Positions 17,447 through 28,341 of a stretch of 64,000 bases of DNA are shown piece after piece. Made by a program: the position numbers and the translations under genes. This DNA comes from Lactococcus paracarnosus (GTDB lineage: Bacteria > Bacillota > Bacilli > Lactobacillales > Streptococcaceae): assembly GCF_006770285.1 (NCBI RefSeq), contig NZ_CP017195.1, positions 1,674,001 to 1,738,000 of the forward strand, read 5' to 3'. Each line of letters begins with the position of its first letter. Position 1 is the stretch's first letter. Under the pieces are notes generated by a model, which ran no database searches, had not been told where the DNA came from, and saw only the letters and a program-made list of their open reading frames with translations.

Positions 17447-18565
17447 TTAATTCGCTGCTTTAACAGCAGTTTCACCAGTCACATCATACTTAGCAGTTGC
17501 AGCAAGTTTGTTGTAAGCATCAAGTTGTTCTTGTGTTGCAAAGTAAAGATTACCATCAATTTTTGCAGTGACTTGCATATCAGATGTATCTTTGGCATTT
17601 TGAGCAGCAAAACCAGCTGCTGATTTTGATACGTAAACATCCCCTTTAATGATACCATTCGCAATTACTGTATAAGGTGAATTCACAACTAGTTTAGCAA
17701 CTGTCAACGTAAATGTTTTTGTCACTTGGTGTTTATCATTTTGTGTGTATAGCGCAACTTTTCTAGCAACCTCACCTTTAGAACCGATGAACATGCCATC
17801 AATCGTAAGTGTCTTACCAGACGCATCGATATCAGTTTTTGCTGCAGCTAACCAAGCACCTGACTTGCCTAGTGTATCTGATAACTCTGCAAACTTGTCT
17901 GTGCCTTTTGTTGCGCCAGCTTTGACATCACTCACTTTAACATAAGAAATTGCGCCACCTTTAGCAGCTACTGAAATCTGACCAGGTTTAACCCCTACGA
18001 CACTCGCTGCTTCAACTTTAACAGTCCCCGTAACAGTACCCTTATCATCAGCTGGGAGCGCTTCATAGGCTTTCTTGAGGTCATCTGATGAAAAAATCAA
18101 ATTACCATCAATTTTACCAGTACCCTTCATGTTAAATCCTGTCGCATTCACATAAACATCACCTTTGACTGTACCTTGAGCAACGATGAAACCAGGTGAT
18201 TTGACAACGACTTTACCAACAGTTAATGTATACGTCTCAACTGGCTTGTTATCAGCACCTGATTTATATAGTGCAAGCTCACGTTTAACTAGACCATCAC
18301 CAGCGAATAAACCGTCTACTGTTAATGTTTTTCCAGACGCATCAATATCCTTAGTTACACCGTTTAACCATGCACCATTTGCGGCGAATGCTTTTGATAA
18401 TGTTTCAAATTTGTCAGTGCCTCGCGTAGCACCAGTGAAAGCTTCCGCACTTTTTTCAGTTGTTTTGTCATCTGCTTTTTTTTCATTAGATCCACCACAT
18501 GCAGTCAAAAACGTCACAGAAAGTGCCGAAACTGCAAATAGTGAGATAAGTTTTGATTTTTTCAT
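17447..18565 (-). CDS. Lipoprotein with two tandem copies of an unrecognised domain
   Basis: A 372-residue protein with a lipoprotein signal and lipobox LTAC (Cys23). The mature part is two similar units: about residues 45-188 and 217-370. Each has GATxGTDKF, GAWL, DIDASGKTLT, ALY, TLTV, KGDVYV and KIDGNL in the same order. Gly/Val/Lys-rich beta strands dominate. I do not recognise the family. Being lipid-anchored outside the membrane, it may bind a ligand or cell-wall component, but nothing shows which. It stands alone with its own terminator. Confidence 0.88.
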   Translation of the reverse strand: MKKSKLISLFAVSALSVTFLTACGGSNEKKADDKTTEKSAEAFTGATRGTDKFETLSKAFAANGAWLNGVTKDIDASGKTLTVDGLFAGDGLVKRELALYKSGADNKPVETYTLTVGKVVVKSPGFIVAQGTVKGDVYVNATGFNMKGTGKIDGNLIFSSDDLKKAYEALPADDKGTVTGTVKVEAASVVGVKPGQISVAAKGGAISYVKVSDVKAGATKGTDKFAELSDTLGKSGAWLAAAKTDIDASGKTLTIDGMFIGSKGEVARKVALYTQNDKHQVTKTFTLTVAKLVVNSPYTVIANGIIKGDVYVSKSAAGFAAQNAKDTSDMQVTAKIDGNLYFATQEQLDAYNKLAATAKYDVTGETAVKAAN

Positions 18566-18807
18566 GGCATAAGACCCCTTTTAAATTACAATCCATCGAT
18601 ACAGATACTATTTCTGCAATCGTTTACAAGTTTCATCTTATCATGTCTATATTTTAAAGTCAAGCAATGACTGGGTGTGATCACAGCCACTCTAGCACTT
18701 GATATACGACTCTATATGGTTCGTTAGCTCTCTATCAGTAGGCTATATCAGATTTATAAAATGACTACGGATAATAGATGGGACTACTAATTTATCGTTT
18801 TTTTTGG

Positions 18808-18813
18808 TAAAAT
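18808..18813 (+). promoter_or_regulatory. Candidate -10 box of prs
   Basis: TAAAAT overlaps the upstream ATG at 18812. This argues that translation starts at the next ATG, 18848. No convincing -35 was found. The rest of 18566-18807 shows no gene. Confidence 0.4.
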
Positions 18814-18847
18814 GGAATCAGTAAATTTATTTGTAGAATGGACAAAA

Positions 18848-19813
18848 ATGACTGATAAAGACAAGACGATCAAACTCTTCTCACTGAACTCAAATTTAGA
18901 ATTAGCACAAAAAATTTCAACTACTTCTGGTATCCCACTTGGTAAAATTTCTTCAAAACAATTCTCTGATGGGGAAATTCAAATTAACATAGAAGAAAGT
19001 GTCCGTGGTTTTGACATTTTTATCATCCAATCAACTTCTTATCCCGTCAATACTTACTTATGGGAACTTTTGATTATGATAGATGCTTGTAAGCGCGCAA
19101 GTGCTAACTCTGTCAATGTCGTGATGCCCTACTATGGCTATGCACGTCAGGACAGAACAGCTTCACCACGCGAACCGATTACTGCTAAATTAGTTGCTAA
19201 TATGCTAACAAAAGCTGGTGCTGATCGCATTTTGACCTTAGACTTACACGCAGTACAAGTCCAAGGATTCTTTGATATCCCTGCAGATAATCTCTTCACC
19301 GTGCCATTATTTGCTGAATATTACCAAGAAAAAGGATTGGTCGGCGATGACGTTGTCGTCGTTGCACCGAAAAATTCGGGCATTAAGCGTGCCCGTTCAC
19401 TTGCTGAATATCTTGAAAGCCCGCTTGCTATTGTGGACTATGCCAATGATGATCAAAATCGTGAAAATGGCTATATTATTGGTGATGTTAAAAACAAAAA
19501 TGTCATTTTGATAGACGACATTTTAAATACTGGCAAAACCTTTTCAAATGCATCAGTCATCGCTAAAAATGCTGGCGCTAAAGAAATATTTGCAGTTGCT
19601 TCACATGGTCTCTTTACACCAGGTGCTGCTAACCGTTTGAACGCATCTGGCATTTCTGAGGTCCTTGTGACAGATTCAGTGAAAACCGAAACACCTAAAC
19701 CAGAGATGATTAAGTACTTGAGTGCAGCACCTTTGCTTGCACACGCGATCATTCGTATCCATGAAAACAAACCAGTTAGTCCACTCTTCCAATACAATAA
19801 ATCAGCAGACTAA
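18848..19813 (+). CDS. prs: Ribose-phosphate pyrophosphokinase
   Basis: A 321-residue PRPP synthetase. Seen: [12 protein letters not shown], the [11 protein letters not shown] metal/ribose loop (about residues 128-138) and the PRPP-binding loop [13 protein letters not shown] (about 218-230). It makes PRPP from ribose 5-phosphate and ATP for nucleotide and amino-acid synthesis. I choose ATG 18848 because the earlier ATG 18812 lies in a probable -10 box and would lengthen the protein beyond the usual size. A cysteine desulfurase and DUF1831 gene follow, as in streptococci. Confidence 0.94.
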   Translation: MTDKDKTIKLFSLNSNLELAQKISTTSGIPLGKISSKQFSDGEIQINIEESVRGFDIFIIQSTSYPVNTYLWELLIMIDACKRASANSVNVVMPYYGYARQDRTASPREPITAKLVANMLTKAGADRILTLDLHAVQVQGFFDIPADNLFTVPLFAEYYQEKGLVGDDVVVVAPKNSGIKRARSLAEYLESPLAIVDYANDDQNRENGYIIGDVKNKNVILIDDILNTGKTFSNASVIAKNAGAKEIFAVASHGLFTPGAANRLNASGISEVLVTDSVKTETPKPEMIKYLSAAPLLAHAIIRIHENKPVSPLFQYNKSAD

Positions 19814-19863
19814 TCTTTTAATCAGCTATATGTTGGTTAATATTTCCAAAAGGAGGGGCACAA

Positions 19864-20988
19864 ATTATATACCTAGATAATGCTGCAACAACGCCACTGC
19901 TACCTGAAGTTGTGAAAGAGATGTTTGATGTCGCAACTGATACCTTCGGAAACCCCTCTAGCATTCATCGTGCAGGTCGAGCAGCAGCAAAAATCATACG
20001 ACAAGCACGTGATGATATAGCAGCTATACTCGCTATACCTAGTCGCCAATTAATTTTCACATCTGGTGGATCAGAAGCGAATAACCAAGCAATCATCGGC
20101 TATGCTTTGGCCAATCAACACAAGGGAAAGCACCTAATTACCACAGCAATAGAACATCATTCTGTCCTGCATGCCTTTGCATACCTGAAAGATAAGCATG
20201 GGTTTGACATCACGATTGTCAAACCAAATGCAGCTGGCAGCCTGACCGCAGACTCGATACTGGCTGAGCTTAAAGATGATACGATTCTAGTCTCCACCAT
20301 GTATGCAAATAATGAAACTGGTCAAATATTACCGATAGCAGATATCGCTAAGGGTGTTCGAGCTCACCAAGCAGTCTATCATGTAGATGCTGTTCAAGTT
20401 ATTGGTAAACTCCCAATTCACCCAAGTGAGCTGGGGATTGACCTTTTGACTGCTGCTGCCCATAAATTCCACGGCCCCAAAGGTGTCGGCTTTCTTTACC
20501 AGAATAACTTGGTCATTGATCCACTGATACATGGTGGCGAACAAGAAGAAAAAAGACGTGCTGGCACTGAGAATATCGTGGGTATTGTTGGCATGGCTAA
20601 AGCCTTGTCGATTGCCCATCAACGGATGGCCGAAAATGATGCAAAAGTAGCCGAGTTAAATACATACTTTTTATCAAAACTTGATGGATTTAATTTTTAC
20701 CTGAATCAGTTTGGTGAGCTAAACATGCCACACATCATTAATCTAGGATTCCCTGGGATGAACCAGAACTTATTACTGATGAAACTCGATTTGCAAGGCG
20801 TTGCTATTTCAACAGGATCTGCTTGTACTGCAGGCGATATCGCACCATCTCATGTTCTGGCAGCCATTTATGGGTCTGATTCTGCTAAGCTTAAAGAATC
20901 TGTCAGAGTGTCATTTTCAGAGTTGACTACACTAGCTGAACTAACTGAGTTCGTTAATATCTTAACCTCTATTTTATCTCGTAACTAA
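19864..20988 (+). CDS. Cysteine desulfurase, apparently starting at ATT
   Basis: A class V PLP enzyme of about 374 residues of the IscS/NifS type. The family start (M)IYLDNAATTP is complete only if reading begins at ATT 19864, which stands seven bases after AGGAGG (19851-19856). No ATG, GTG or TTG lies in frame between that site and GTG 19912; starting there would remove the first conserved motif. PLP lysine is in AAHKFHGPKG and the active cysteine in STGSACTAGD. It moves sulfur from cysteine to Fe-S clusters or tRNA. DUF1831 follows, a known partner gene. Confidence 0.9.
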   Translation: MIYLDNAATTPLLPEVVKEMFDVATDTFGNPSSIHRAGRAAAKIIRQARDDIAAILAIPSRQLIFTSGGSEANNQAIIGYALANQHKGKHLITTAIEHHSVLHAFAYLKDKHGFDITIVKPNAAGSLTADSILAELKDDTILVSTMYANNETGQILPIADIAKGVRAHQAVYHVDAVQVIGKLPIHPSELGIDLLTAAAHKFHGPKGVGFLYQNNLVIDPLIHGGEQEEKRRAGTENIVGIVGMAKALSIAHQRMAENDAKVAELNTYFLSKLDGFNFYLNQFGELNMPHIINLGFPGMNQNLLLMKLDLQGVAISTGSACTAGDIAPSHVLAAIYGSDSAKLKESVRVSFSELTTLAELTEFVNILTSILSRN

Positions 20989-21047
20989 CCTTCTATAAGA
21001 AAGGAGCTACTGCACTGATGATTGATTGACTTGTGCAGTGACTTAAT

Positions 21048-21392
21048 ATGGCATTTATAACCGAAAAACACCTTGATGATTGCAAAGACACGTATCAGCT
21101 TTCTGACTCAATCAAAAAGTATACATTGATGGATACAACATTTATGAAAAACAAAATCGGTAATTTCGAATTATCTCGTATACTTGAACAAGTCCCAAAC
21201 TCTGGAGAAGGTCCTTTATTAAAAATTATTGTCAAATCCGATCTTTCTGGTTTCAAACTATCGATTACAGATAAGGCTGGACTCAGACATATCAATATCT
21301 TTAAATCACCTGAAAATAAAATGATTCAAGATAAATTCTATTTCCAAATGAATGCGCTCATCGACCGTGGTGTCTTTAAAAAAGTAAACTAA
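21048..21392 (+). CDS. DUF1831 family protein
   Basis: A 114-residue protein resembling the cysteine desulfurase-linked DUF1831 family of Lactobacillales (MAFITEKHLDDCKDTYQLS start). It lies 59 bases after the desulfurase gene, the conserved arrangement. The function is unknown; a part in sulfur transfer is inferred from the linkage only. No membrane segment or cofactor motif is visible. Confidence 0.8.
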   Translation: MAFITEKHLDDCKDTYQLSDSIKKYTLMDTTFMKNKIGNFELSRILEQVPNSGEGPLLKIIVKSDLSGFKLSITDKAGLRHINIFKSPENKMIQDKFYFQMNALIDRGVFKKVN

Positions 21393-21417
21393 ACAGCCAA
21401 CCTTAGGCTGTTTTTAT
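21392..21417 (+). terminator. Terminator after the DUF1831 gene
   Basis: AACAGCC and GGCTGTT pair around a seven-base loop, followed by T residues, right after the stop codon. Confidence 0.85.
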
Positions 21418-21448
21418 TTGCCTACTTATGTAGCTAAAAACGACTAAC

Positions 21449-21484
21449 AAAAAAAGCACTCAGATTATATCTGAATGCTTTTTC
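21449..21484 (-). terminator. Terminator of tuf
   Basis: AAGCACTCAGAT (21454-21465) pairs with ATCTGAATGCTT (21469-21480) with one mismatch; A residues on the plus strand give the T run on the minus strand. Confidence 0.85.
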
Positions 21485-21532
21485 TATTTATTGTCCGACC
21501 AATAAATAGATTATTTGGAAGTCTAAAATGTA

Positions 21533-22729
<1,197 letters not shown>

Positions 22730-22812
22730 TTTAAAAATGTCTCCTTTAGAATAAAAAATAAGTTTTTTTTTTAGACAGACTGCGCAATACGACAATCTAC
22801 CATTACTATATA

Positions 22813-22840
22813 ATTATATAGGTTTTTTGAAAAAAAGCAA
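22813..22840 (-). promoter_or_regulatory. tuf promoter
   Basis: Minus-strand TTGCTT (complement of 22835-22840) and TATAAT (complement of 22813-22818) are 16 bases apart, about 85 bases before the tuf start codon. Confidence 0.7.
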
Positions 22841-22937
22841 GTAGTTTGGCATAAAAGATACTTTTTGTTTACTATAAGCTATTTTTAATGAAAATGGTGT
22901 AAACTATAAGTATCACTTTATATAGAAAAGAGAAACA

Positions 22938-23141
22938 ATGGCATTAACCTTTAAAAAACGCGATGATCTGGACAAAGTCTTAGGTGACTTAGCTGTCTTA
23001 CCACCTCAGGTCGTCTTCACAGACATAGAAAAAATTGAAAAAACATCTGATAAATCCGTGAAAACGCCAGAAGATTTTCTGAAACAATTCAATACTGATT
23101 TACCTATTCCTGATATAGAGCGTTCTAAAGATGTTAAATAA
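22938..23141 (+). CDS. Small hypothetical protein upstream of the COG0701 permease
   Basis: A 67-residue, charged, soluble protein. It overlaps the next gene by 11 bases, so it is probably translated and coupled to it. A purine-rich AAAAGAGAAA stands before the ATG. I recognise no domain; there is no membrane segment or cysteine. It may be an accessory of the permease pair or a leader that adjusts its translation. Confidence 0.6.
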   Translation: MALTFKKRDDLDKVLGDLAVLPPQVVFTDIEKIEKTSDKSVKTPEDFLKQFNTDLPIPDIERSKDVK

Positions 23142-24030
23142 TCTTCCTGACGTCTGGTCACAGCTAGCGGCAATTTTTCTGTCGATTATTATAGAAGCTT
23201 TGCCATTCGTCCTATTCGGTTGCTTGGTTGCTGGTGTGATTGAAACCTATTTGTCGCCTAGCTTGGTGGCTAAATTTCTACCTCGTAATCGTTTCTTACG
23301 CGTGCTTGTAGGTATTTTTGCTGGATTTTTCTTTCCCTCATGTGAATGTGGCATCGTACCTATTATTAATCGCTTTTTAGAGAAGAAAGTCCCAACTTAT
23401 ACAGGTATTCCCTTTCTAATTGCTGCACCAATCATCAACCCTGTGGTCTTATTTGCTACTTTTGTCGCTTTTGGCAACTCATTCAAATTTGTCCTCTTTC
23501 GATTTTTAGGTGCTATTATCATTGCCCTAGTGGTTGGCTTAATTTTAGCCTATAAGTTTGATGATCCCATTTTGTTAGAAAAGCCAACGGCTCATGACCA
23601 TGTACACCATGCTACAAAGCTGACACCTTGGCAAAAACTTTGGTCTGCCTTAACGCATGCGGTCGATGAGTTCTTCGACACAGGTCGCTTTCTGATTTTT
23701 GGTAGTTTAATTGCTGCCTCAATTCAAGTCTTTGTTCCAACTAGACTGTTGACGACCTTTACACATCGCCCCATTGTTGCCATCTTGCTGATGATGCTGT
23801 TTGCTTTCCTACTTTCATTATGTAGCGAGGCGGATGCCTTTATCGGTGCTAGCCTACTCAGCCTATTTGGGACTGCACCAATTATTGCTTTCCTTTTATT
23901 TGGCCCAGTCGTTGATATTAAAAATTTATTGATGATGAAACATTACTTCAAGACTAAATTCATCGTCCGCTATGTGATTGCCATTTCACTTCTTGTGCTG
24001 ACAATCAGTATGGGGGTAAGCTTACTATGA
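23131..24030 (+). CDS. COG0701/DUF318 family permease
   Basis: A 299-residue membrane protein with about eight spans. The two hallmarks are SCECGIVPII in the first half (about residues 70-79) and LCSEADAF in the second. It resembles B. subtilis YcgR. Such proteins occur with TIGR03943 partners, and a role in metal or small-anion transport has been proposed; substrate is unknown. It overlaps both neighbours, giving a three-gene operon. Confidence 0.83.
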   Translation: MLNNLPDVWSQLAAIFLSIIIEALPFVLFGCLVAGVIETYLSPSLVAKFLPRNRFLRVLVGIFAGFFFPSCECGIVPIINRFLEKKVPTYTGIPFLIAAPIINPVVLFATFVAFGNSFKFVLFRFLGAIIIALVVGLILAYKFDDPILLEKPTAHDHVHHATKLTPWQKLWSALTHAVDEFFDTGRFLIFGSLIAASIQVFVPTRLLTTFTHRPIVAILLMMLFAFLLSLCSEADAFIGASLLSLFGTAPIIAFLLFGPVVDIKNLLMMKHYFKTKFIVRYVIAISLLVLTISMGVSLL

Positions 24031-24833
24031 TCCGTTTTTTGATTTTGTCTGGCTATTTTGAGCTGATGATGTACTTACAACTTACTGGAAAACTGAATCA
24101 GTACATCAATACGCATTATAGCTACTTAGCGGTACTTTCTGCACTACTTTCCTTACTTTTTGCACTTGTTCAGCTGATTAACTGGATGCGGCATGCTAAA
24201 ACACATAGTCATATCAACTCAGCCTTAGCGAGGGCTTTTGCCTTACTGTTACTTGCAACACCGGTTTTATCTAGCATCCTCATCCCATCTAAAACACTGG
24301 ATGCAACCATCGTCTCTGCTAAAGGCTTTAACTTCCCTTTGGATGCAGAATCAGGAGATAGCTCTGACGGGACACAAATTCAATATCTCCAGCCAAATAC
24401 CAGCCTCTACTTTACCAAATCTGTTTATGATAAAATAATGAAAAAAGAATTGGCAACCTACCAAAATAAATCAACAATTAACATCACAACTGATAATTAT
24501 ATGGAAATTATGGAGTTGATATATAACTTCCCTGGCACATTTGAAGGCAAAACAGTTACCTATACTGGCTTTGTCTATAATGACCCGACTACTCCTGATG
24601 CACAATTTCTATTTAGATTTGGTATCATCCATTGTATTGCCGACTCTGGCGTTTTCGGACTACGAACGTTAACTGATGGAAAGGCCTATCCAAATAATAC
24701 CTGGATAAAGGTAACTGGCCAAATTCAAATGGCCTACTATACACCGTTCAAGAGGGAAATACCGATTATCAAGCCACAAAAGATTAATGAGGTCAAAAAA
24801 CCAGCTAATCCATACGTATATCGGACCTTTTGA
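24027..24833 (+). CDS. TIGR03943 family putative permease subunit
   Basis: A 268-residue protein resembling B. subtilis YcgQ. The first third has two or three membrane segments, one followed by a His-rich loop (MRHAKTHSHI); the rest is a polar domain with RFGIIHCIADSGVFGL, where the family often has a cysteine-containing motif. It starts four bases before the permease stop (ATGA overlap). The two probably form one transporter; substrate unknown. Confidence 0.8.
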   Translation: MIRFLILSGYFELMMYLQLTGKLNQYINTHYSYLAVLSALLSLLFALVQLINWMRHAKTHSHINSALARAFALLLLATPVLSSILIPSKTLDATIVSAKGFNFPLDAESGDSSDGTQIQYLQPNTSLYFTKSVYDKIMKKELATYQNKSTINITTDNYMEIMELIYNFPGTFEGKTVTYTGFVYNDPTTPDAQFLFRFGIIHCIADSGVFGLRTLTDGKAYPNNTWIKVTGQIQMAYYTPFKREIPIIKPQKINEVKKPANPYVYRTF

Positions 24834-24843
24834 CGGAATTTTT

Positions 24844-24851
24844 GATATAAT
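24844..24851 (+). promoter_or_regulatory. Extended -10 box of zwf
   Basis: TGATATAAT-type sequence (TATAAT at 24846-24851) lies 36 bases before the zwf start. No clear -35. Confidence 0.5.
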
Positions 24852-24887
24852 TAGAAGAGTTAAAAGAATTTTGGGAGAAATGAATAT

Positions 24888-26372
24888 ATGAGTAAAGTAG
24901 TCATCACAATTTTTGGCGCAAGTGGAGATTTAGCAAAGCGTAAACTTTATCCCTCACTGTTTCGTCTTTATAAGTCTGGTATTTTAGCAGAAAATTTTGC
25001 CGTGATTGGGACTGCACGTAGACCATGGACAAAGGCCTATTTTGAGGGTGTTGTGCTTGAATCAATCTCAGATTTAGCTGTATCTGAAGCCCAAGCAAAA
25101 GCATTTGCAGCACACTTTTATTATCAAAGTCATGATGTTCAGGACGCTGAACACTATGCCACCTTAAAAAAATTACAGGATGAGCTCTCTGACACTTATC
25201 AAACCGAGCATAATAAAGTTTTCTTTTTAGCCATGGCACCAGAATTTTTTGGAACAATTGCAGATCATTTAAAGTCTGAGCAAATTGTGGATGGTCAAGG
25301 CTTTGAAAGATTAATCATAGAGAAACCATTTGGAACTGATCTAGAGACGGCAAAACAACTCAATCAAGCCTTGTCTGAAACCTTTAACGAGAATCAAATT
25401 TTTAGAATTGACCATTATCTTGGAAAAGAAATGATCCAAAATATTTTCGCTGTTCGTTTCGCTAATATCTTGTTTGAACATGTTTGGAACAAAGCATTTA
25501 TCGATAATATCCAAATTACCTTTGCTGAATCGATTGGTGTTGAGGACCGTGGTGGTTATTATGATCAATCCGGTGCACTTAAAGATATGGTACAAAATCA
25601 CATTCTACAAGTTCTCTCTATTCTAGCCATGGATAAACCTGCTTCATTTTCAAGTGCAGATGTCTTACCTGAAAAAATTAAAGTACTTGAGAGTTTGCGC
25701 TTACCGGACGAACAGGCAATTAATGCTAATTTTATTCGTGGTCAATATCAAGCTGGTCAAATCAATAATCAAGACTATCAAGCTTATATCGACGAACCAT
25801 CCGTTGCGCCACAGTCCAAAACAGAAACATTTGCTAGTGGTGTCTTTTTCGTGGATACAGACCGTTTCCAAGACGTCCCCTTCTTCTTTAGAACTGGCAA
25901 ACGCTTGACAGAAAAGGGTACACGAATTAATATTATTTTTAAAAATAATGCCAATATTTTCGAACAGACCGTTACACCAAATATATTAACGATTTATATC
26001 CAACCTACAGAAGGTTTTTCATTACAAGTTAATGGGAAAGAAGTTGGTAAACACTTCTCTATTGAACCTGTTAAACTAGACTTCAGACATGATGCAGATG
26101 CGCTTGGAAACTCTCCAGAGGCTTACGAAAAACTGATTTATGATGTCTTAAATGGTGATGTAACAAACTTTAGCCGTTGGCAGGAAGTCAAAGCATCTTG
26201 GACATTGATTGATAAAATTGTGAATACATGGCAAGCTGATAAAGCACCGTTACACTATTATCCAGCTGGATCGATGGGTCCCGTTGAAAGTTTCAGTTTA
26301 CTTGAAAAATATGACACAAATTGGATCTGGCAACCAGATGTTTGGTACAGAGAACGTGACTTATTAAAATAA
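24888..26372 (+). CDS. zwf: Glucose-6-phosphate 1-dehydrogenase
   Basis: A 494-residue enzyme of normal length. N-terminal GASGDLAKRKLYPSLF binds NADP, and RIDHYLGKEM (about residues 172-181) is the substrate and catalytic signature. It oxidises glucose 6-phosphate in the first step of the pentose phosphate pathway and provides NADPH. GGGAG precedes the start. It appears to be a single-gene unit ended by the hairpin at 26378. Confidence 0.97.
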   Translation: MSKVVITIFGASGDLAKRKLYPSLFRLYKSGILAENFAVIGTARRPWTKAYFEGVVLESISDLAVSEAQAKAFAAHFYYQSHDVQDAEHYATLKKLQDELSDTYQTEHNKVFFLAMAPEFFGTIADHLKSEQIVDGQGFERLIIEKPFGTDLETAKQLNQALSETFNENQIFRIDHYLGKEMIQNIFAVRFANILFEHVWNKAFIDNIQITFAESIGVEDRGGYYDQSGALKDMVQNHILQVLSILAMDKPASFSSADVLPEKIKVLESLRLPDEQAINANFIRGQYQAGQINNQDYQAYIDEPSVAPQSKTETFASGVFFVDTDRFQDVPFFFRTGKRLTEKGTRINIIFKNNANIFEQTVTPNILTIYIQPTEGFSLQVNGKEVGKHFSIEPVKLDFRHDADALGNSPEAYEKLIYDVLNGDVTNFSRWQEVKASWTLIDKIVNTWQADKAPLHYYPAGSMGPVESFSLLEKYDTNWIWQPDVWYRERDLLK

Positions 26373-26377
26373 TAACG

Positions 26378-26409
26378 AAAAAATGACTAATTGAATTAGT
26401 CATTTTTTT
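26378..26409. terminator. Bidirectional terminator between zwf and kimA
   Basis: AAAAAATGACTAAT and ATTAGTCATTTTTT form a fourteen-base stem with a three-base loop between converging genes. Confidence 0.92.
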
Positions 26410-26447
26410 GTTAGGACAGATATTCTCTTGATTAACTTAAGGATACC

Positions 26448-28304
26448 TTATTTCTTGAGATGGTATGAATAGCTTGATACAACAACATTATCGCGCCAGC
26501 TTAAATAATATCTCATGCGAACAGACATTTGGTTATGTAGAATATTTTGCCATGATCGTTTTGGTACAAATTGAGGCACAATAACCGTAACAGTATTATT
26601 CTTCTTACCTGCAAGTTTAGAAATCAAATCGACATAACGCACAACGGGTTTGACGATATCCCGATAGCTAGATTCAACAATGGAGAAGCGGATATCTGGA
26701 TAGATTTTCTTAAATTCAGCTTCAACTTCTCTATCTTTATGGCCTGTTTCTTTAGTGGATACATGAACTGCTATCACTTCTGACCCAATCGATTTGGCAT
26801 AGCTCATTGCACCAACAGCTACGTTTGTCATATTACCAACAAGCACGATTACTGTATTGCCAGTAAAAACATGATCTACAATCTTATCTTCAAGACGTAA
26901 TTGATGTGCAACTTCTGTATAATGTCGTTTTATGGCATAAAAGATAGCAAGCAAGATCGGCATTACAACAAAGAATGGCCAAATATCTGCTAAACGGAAG
27001 ATGAGGAGAATAAGGACAATAATAGCTGAAATCGTTGCACCGATAATATTTGAAATCGCACGACGCCAAAACTTTTTACCAGCTTCTCTATGCCATTTGA
27101 CCACCATACCCGTCTGAGACAAGGCAAATGGTACAAATACACCAATCGAATAAAGCGGAATAAGTCTAGCTGTTGACCCATTAAAGATCAGTAATAACAC
27201 GACTGCTCCAGCAGCTAAGCTAATAATCCCATTTGAATAGCCTAAGCGATCTCCTTTTTCCATGTACATATGTGGCATGTACTTATTCTTAGCAAGATTA
27301 TAACTTAGCATTGGAAAAGCAGAGAAGCCAGTATTGGCGGCAACTGCGAGAATCATAGCTGTTGAAAATTGAAAAATATAGTAGAAGATACGGCCAACAC
27401 CATTAAAATCAAATATATTATGCGCGACTTGAGATAATACAGTTGAATGAGCATTAGGTACGACACCTGTGTAGAAATTCAAAAAAGTGATACCAGTAAA
27501 GAACACGCCTAAAATGATAGCCATCAAAGCCAACGTACCCGCAGCATTATGTGCCTTAGGTTTCTTAAAGAAAGGTACCGCATTAGAAATCGCCTCAACG
27601 CCTGTCAAACTGGCTGACCCACTAGAAAATGCTTTTAGTAATAAAATAATGGATATACCTGGTACTGCTGTTCCAATATGGCTAGTGGCGTTATATGAAA
27701 TATCCCCCGTAACCACTCTGAACATACCGACAATTAATAACAGAACAGTTGCACCTACGAACGTATAAACAGGGACTAGTAAGAAACCAGCTGACTCTCG
27801 AAGCCCCCGAAGGTTCATTAACATTAGCAACAATACTAAAACGATTGAGATGAGCAGATTGTAAGGGTGCAATGCTGGCAGAGCGGAGGTAATGGCATCT
27901 GCACCTGCTGAAACAGATACTGCCACAGTTAACATATAGTCAACTAGCAAACTACCACCTGCTATTAGACCTGCGTTATTTCCTAAATTTTCAGTGGAGA
28001 CAACATAGGCCCCACCTCCATGAGGATAGGCATGAATAATTTGTCGATAACTCAGTGTCAAGGCAGAAAGTAAGACTAAAACAAGTGCCGCAATTGGTAA
28101 ACTATACCAAATTGCTGCTGCTGATAAGGTGAGTAAAACTGTCACAATCTGCTCAGTACCATAGGCAATAGAGGACAAGGCATCACTTGACAACATCGCT
28201 AAGGCTTGGAATCTCGTGAGGAGATGACTATCGTCATCTGTTGATTTCAAAGGCTTACCTACCAAAATCTGTTTCACATTTAATTTTTTCAATGATTGCT
28301 CCAT
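26448..28304 (-). CDS. kimA: KimA-like potassium importer (APC superfamily)
   Basis: A 618-residue membrane protein close to B. subtilis KimA (YdaO): the N-terminus has LVGKPLKS, then ALAMLSSDALSSIAYGTEQI and YPHGGGAYVVS, with about twelve spans and a cytosolic C-terminal domain from about residue 465 that ends LPYHFKK-like (YSYHLKK). KimA imports K+ with protons and is inhibited by c-di-AMP. No c-di-AMP riboswitch was recognised upstream. It could also have been annotated as an amino-acid permease. Confidence 0.88.
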   Translation of the reverse strand: MEQSLKKLNVKQILVGKPLKSTDDDSHLLTRFQALAMLSSDALSSIAYGTEQIVTVLLTLSAAAIWYSLPIAALVLVLLSALTLSYRQIIHAYPHGGGAYVVSTENLGNNAGLIAGGSLLVDYMLTVAVSVSAGADAITSALPALHPYNLLISIVLVLLLMLMNLRGLRESAGFLLVPVYTFVGATVLLLIVGMFRVVTGDISYNATSHIGTAVPGISIILLLKAFSSGSASLTGVEAISNAVPFFKKPKAHNAAGTLALMAIILGVFFTGITFLNFYTGVVPNAHSTVLSQVAHNIFDFNGVGRIFYYIFQFSTAMILAVAANTGFSAFPMLSYNLAKNKYMPHMYMEKGDRLGYSNGIISLAAGAVVLLLIFNGSTARLIPLYSIGVFVPFALSQTGMVVKWHREAGKKFWRRAISNIIGATISAIIVLILLIFRLADIWPFFVVMPILLAIFYAIKRHYTEVAHQLRLEDKIVDHVFTGNTVIVLVGNMTNVAVGAMSYAKSIGSEVIAVHVSTKETGHKDREVEAEFKKIYPDIRFSIVESSYRDIVKPVVRYVDLISKLAGKKNNTVTVIVPQFVPKRSWQNILHNQMSVRMRYYLSWRDNVVVSSYSYHLKK

Positions 28305-28341
28305 TTATGTAATTAATAGACTAACATATGATCATCGCATC

